In this document: in pieces, positions 5,582-7,928 of the stretch
How positions within the stretch are numbered: position 1 is the first letter of the stretch
How the letters are laid out: the number at the start of each line of letters is the position of its first letter
Source: a bacterium
GTDB lineage: Bacteria > Auribacterota > Auribacteria > Auribacterales > Auribacteraceae
Assembly (NCBI GenBank): GCA_021161885.1
Contig: JAGGZS010000188.1
Coordinates: forward strand, 1 to 7,928
Length of the DNA: 7,928 nucleotides
Direction of reading: 5' to 3'
Notes under the pieces: generated by a model
What the model was told of the DNA's origin: nothing
Seen by the model: the letters and a program-made list of their open reading frames with translations, nothing else
Databases searched by the model: none
Program-made: the position numbers and the translations under genes

Positions 5582-6838
5582 ATGATAACACAGTTGGAAT
5601 TCGCCAGAGCAGGCAAAACCACGGCTGAAATGAGTATGGTCGCGGCTGTAGAGGGGTTTACCGGCGAGGAAATAAGAAAATTTATTGCCGACGGTACTGT
5701 TGTAATACCAAAAAATATTAACCATAAAAATATTAAACCTATTGGTATCGGCGAACCGCTGAAAACAAAAGTCAACGCCAACATAGGCACTTCTCAGGGA
5801 TACCCCGATCCTGAACGGGAATTTGAAAAACTTGAGGTTCTGCTTGAAGCAGGAGCGGACGCTGTAATGGATTTAAGCACAGGCGGCGATTTATCTTATA
5901 TCCGCGAAAAATTAATCGAAAAAACAAACCGCCCTATAGGGACTGTGCCTATTTATGAATCTATGGTTCATTATAAAGCCGATTTTCAAATAGAAAAATT
6001 TTTTGATATACTGACGGCACAAGCAAAACAGGGAGTGGATTTTTTCACAATTCATTCCGGAGTTAAACTTGAGCATATCCCTTATATAAATAAAAGGCTT
6101 ATGGGCGTTGTCAGCCGGGGCGGCGCTTATCTTGTAAGTTATATGAAACGGACAAAACAGGAAAATCCGCTGTATGTGCATTACGACAAAATTTTAGATA
6201 TATGCAGGCAATACGATGTAACACTAAGCCTCGGCGATGGGCTGCGTCCCGGGTGCATAGACGATGCCACAGATGAAGCCCAGCTTGCTGAGCTTAAAGT
6301 GCTCGGCACTCTCGCGCAGCGGGCACGAGAAAAAGGGGTGCAGGTGATGATTGAAGGACCAGGACATATCCCGCTTCATCAAATTAAAGAAAATATGGAA
6401 CTGAAAAAAAAATACGCGGGTTCAACACCTTTTTACGTATTAGGTCCTTTAGTAACAGATATAGCCCCCGGCTATGACCATATCTGCGGAGCTGTAGGCG
6501 CGACTATTGCCGCTTTTTACGGAGCATCGTTTTTATGTTACGTAACTCCAAGAGAACATCTTGGGTTACCGGATAAACAAGATGTGAAAGACGGTGTGAT
6601 AGCTTCGAGAATAGCCGCTCATGCCGCTGATTTGGCGTTAAACAAACACGGTGCGCGCCAATGGGATACGTTAATGTCAAAAGCAAGGGTTGAATTCGAC
6701 TGGGAACGGGAGTTTGAACTGTCGATAGATCCGAAAAAAACACGTGAAAAAAAAGATGACTGTAACGGAGCCGACAAAAAAGTCTGTTCTATGTGCGGAG
6801 ATTACTGCTCAATGAAAATAACACAGGAACAAGTATAA
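5582..6838 (+). CDS. thiC: Phosphomethylpyrimidine synthase (thiamine biosynthesis)
   Basis: ThiC is a non-canonical radical-SAM enzyme. It rearranges aminoimidazole ribotide (AIR) into hydroxymethylpyrimidine phosphate, the pyrimidine half of thiamine. The 418 residues carry the family blocks NANIGTS (65-71), MDLSTGGD (96-103), TIHSGV (156-161), SRGG (178-181), SLGDGLRPGC (216-225), EGPGH (258-262), LGPLVTDIAPGYDH (287-300) and CYVTPREHLGLP (319-330). The C-terminal cluster motif is CX2CX3C (C402, C405, C409). The length matches the short form seen in anaerobes and lacks the extra N-terminal domain of the Escherichia coli enzyme, so it is not truncated. It starts seven bases after metV. No TPP riboswitch is seen before the gene or the operon. 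The paralogue BzaF uses the same substrate to make the 5-hydroxybenzimidazole ligand of B12. It cannot be excluded here, but SLGDGLRPGC and CYVTPREHLGLP read like ThiC. Confidence 0.92.
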   Translation: MITQLEFARAGKTTAEMSMVAAVEGFTGEEIRKFIADGTVVIPKNINHKNIKPIGIGEPLKTKVNANIGTSQGYPDPEREFEKLEVLLEAGADAVMDLSTGGDLSYIREKLIEKTNRPIGTVPIYESMVHYKADFQIEKFFDILTAQAKQGVDFFTIHSGVKLEHIPYINKRLMGVVSRGGAYLVSYMKRTKQENPLYVHYDKILDICRQYDVTLSLGDGLRPGCIDDATDEAQLAELKVLGTLAQRAREKGVQVMIEGPGHIPLHQIKENMELKKKYAGSTPFYVLGPLVTDIAPGYDHICGAVGATIAAFYGASFLCYVTPREHLGLPDKQDVKDGVIASRIAAHAADLALNKHGARQWDTLMSKARVEFDWEREFELSIDPKKTREKKDDCNGADKKVCSMCGDYCSMKITQEQV

Positions 6839-6848
6839 ACTTTTTTAC

Positions 6849-6853
6849 AAAGG
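6849..6853 (+). promoter_or_regulatory. Ribosome binding site choosing the start of the TPR protein
   Basis: AAAGG lies eight bases before the ATG at 6862 but only two before the in-frame ATG at 6856. The start at 6862 is therefore preferred. It also gives a clean signal peptide. Longer in-frame extensions would overlap thiC and lack such a site. Confidence 0.65.
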
Positions 6854-6861
6854 TTATGATT

Positions 6862-7908
6862 ATGAATATTAAATTAATTAGAAACGGGTTGATTATGTTT
6901 TCTATTGTAACTTTCTTATTTTCTCTGAACTCTCTTTATTCCCAAGAAAATCCGAAAATTAAAGATAATTCCGGCTTAGCGACATCTGAAAAAGAACAAC
7001 CTCTTGACCCTCAACTGCAAAAGATGTCAGATCAAATAAATTTAGGCAAACAACTAATTGATCAGGGACAACCGGAAAAAGCAATACCCGTATTGCAGGC
7101 TGTTCTGGAAAAAGATCCAAACCAATATATTGCATTATACAATTTAAGTTCAGCTTACTATAAAACAGGTCGTTTTTATGACGCCCTTGACGCCATAACA
7201 TTATCTATAGACAGCAACCCTGATTTTGCCCTGTCTTATTTTCAAAGGGGGGTTATTTATGAATCCATATATAAAAATAAAAAAGCACAAGAGTCGTACA
7301 AAAAGTCTCTTGAGCTTGATCCGAATTTAACTTATTCCTATATTAATCTCGGTAATATGTTTTATATGGAAAGAGACCTTGAGCTTGCCGATTATTATTA
7401 TGAAGAAGCGCTTAACCGCGCGCCGGATATGTCGGAAATATATTTTAATTTGGCAAATACCTATTCCCATAAAGGCGATTATTCCGGTGCTGTAAAAATG
7501 TTTAAAAAGGCGATTGAACTTGAACCTGACAGTCCTGAGTATCATAATAATTACGGAACTACTTTAAGAAGAATGGGTAAACTCAATGAAGCGTTGAAAG
7601 AGTTCAATGCCGCTATTGAATTGGACCCGAATTATACATTCGCAGTATTTAATTTAGGCGACCTTTTACGCGTACGGATTCAATATGATAAAGCGATAAA
7701 TCTGCTTAAAAAGGCTATAAAGCTTAATCCGCATCATCCTTACGCCTACACAAGTATAGGCATTTGTTTTCAGGAAAAAGGCGATCTGGATACCGCATTA
7801 AAATATTATGAGTTAGCATTGAAAATGGCGCCTGAATCAAACTGGAAAAACGAAACTACAGCCCGCATAAAAAATATTCATAGTTTAAAAAGAAAAAACA
7901 AGAAATAA
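6862..7908 (+). CDS. Secreted tetratricopeptide (TPR) repeat protein
   Basis: This 348-residue protein has an N-terminal signal peptide. A positive start (MNIKLIRN) is followed by a hydrophobic core at about 9-26, with probable cleavage near S27-Q28. There is no lipobox cysteine and no second membrane segment. A short polar linker precedes eight contiguous 34-residue TPR units at about 54-87, 88-121, 122-155, 156-189, 190-223, 224-257, 258-291 and 292-325. Most end in a DPN- or NP-like turn (KDPN, LDPN, LEPD, LNPH). TPR arrays form a superhelical scaffold that binds peptides or other proteins, and no catalytic domain is present. The tail is basic (SLKRKNKK). The gene starts 23 bases after thiC with no terminator between them, so it can be co-transcribed, although no functional link to thiamine is apparent. 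The protein probably acts in the periplasm or outside the cell. Its specific partner is unknown. Confidence 0.92.
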   Translation: MNIKLIRNGLIMFSIVTFLFSLNSLYSQENPKIKDNSGLATSEKEQPLDPQLQKMSDQINLGKQLIDQGQPEKAIPVLQAVLEKDPNQYIALYNLSSAYYKTGRFYDALDAITLSIDSNPDFALSYFQRGVIYESIYKNKKAQESYKKSLELDPNLTYSYINLGNMFYMERDLELADYYYEEALNRAPDMSEIYFNLANTYSHKGDYSGAVKMFKKAIELEPDSPEYHNNYGTTLRRMGKLNEALKEFNAAIELDPNYTFAVFNLGDLLRVRIQYDKAINLLKKAIKLNPHHPYAYTSIGICFQEKGDLDTALKYYELALKMAPESNWKNETTARIKNIHSLKRKNKK

Positions 7909-7928
7909 ACTGCTATATTTTATCTATT

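Noticed and set aside
5582..6838. Truncated or broken thiC because it is much shorter than the Escherichia coli protein
   Set aside because: All core blocks and the C-terminal cluster cysteines are present. About 420-440 residues is normal for the short ThiC form of anaerobes.

Overview
The window is a compact, AT-rich, protein-dense piece of bacterial chromosome. It holds two divergent operons that share one regulatory region at about 4130-4610. The gene set (oxygen-sensitive class III ribonucleotide reductase, a MetV-type iron-sulfur protein of one-carbon metabolism, and the short anaerobe-type ThiC) together with a cobalamin riboswitch points to an anaerobic bacterium that uses or makes vitamin B12. 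I cannot fix the phylum from sequence alone. Low-GC anaerobic lineages such as Elusimicrobiota or Omnitrophota are only a guess.

Minus strand (4517 down to 244): a promoter with an A-tract UP-like element, overlapped by a probable pair of NrdR boxes, drives a leader. The leader contains a complete cobalamin riboswitch, then a strong intrinsic terminator, then nrdD and nrdG, which overlap by 4 bases (ATGA). NrdD is unusually long at 1052 residues. It has two ATP-cone regions, the glycyl-radical catalytic body, a four-cysteine zinc site, the glycyl-radical loop, and then an extra thioredoxin-fold domain with a CLLC active site fused to the C-terminus. NrdG is the radical-SAM activase that installs the glycyl radical. 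This reductase would therefore be regulated at three levels: nrd-regulon repression, B12-dependent attenuation, and nucleotide allostery. It may also carry its own reductant module.

Plus strand (4574 to 7908): a good sigma-70-type promoter precedes a tightly packed operon. The genes are an unrecognised 91-residue protein, a MetV-like protein (4-base overlap with the first), thiC (7 bases after metV, with its ribosome binding site inside the end of metV), and a secreted eight-repeat TPR protein. MetV normally works with MetF, but no metF lies in the window. No TPP riboswitch precedes thiC.

Between the two -35 elements lies a perfect 9-base inverted repeat that looks like an operator. The left edge (1-243) has no convincing gene. 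It carries an exact 17-base tandem duplication next to a small perfect hairpin.

The most notable points are the NrdD-redoxin fusion, placing a B12-independent reductase under both a B12 riboswitch and NrdR-like sites, and the unknown small protein coupled to an orphan metV.
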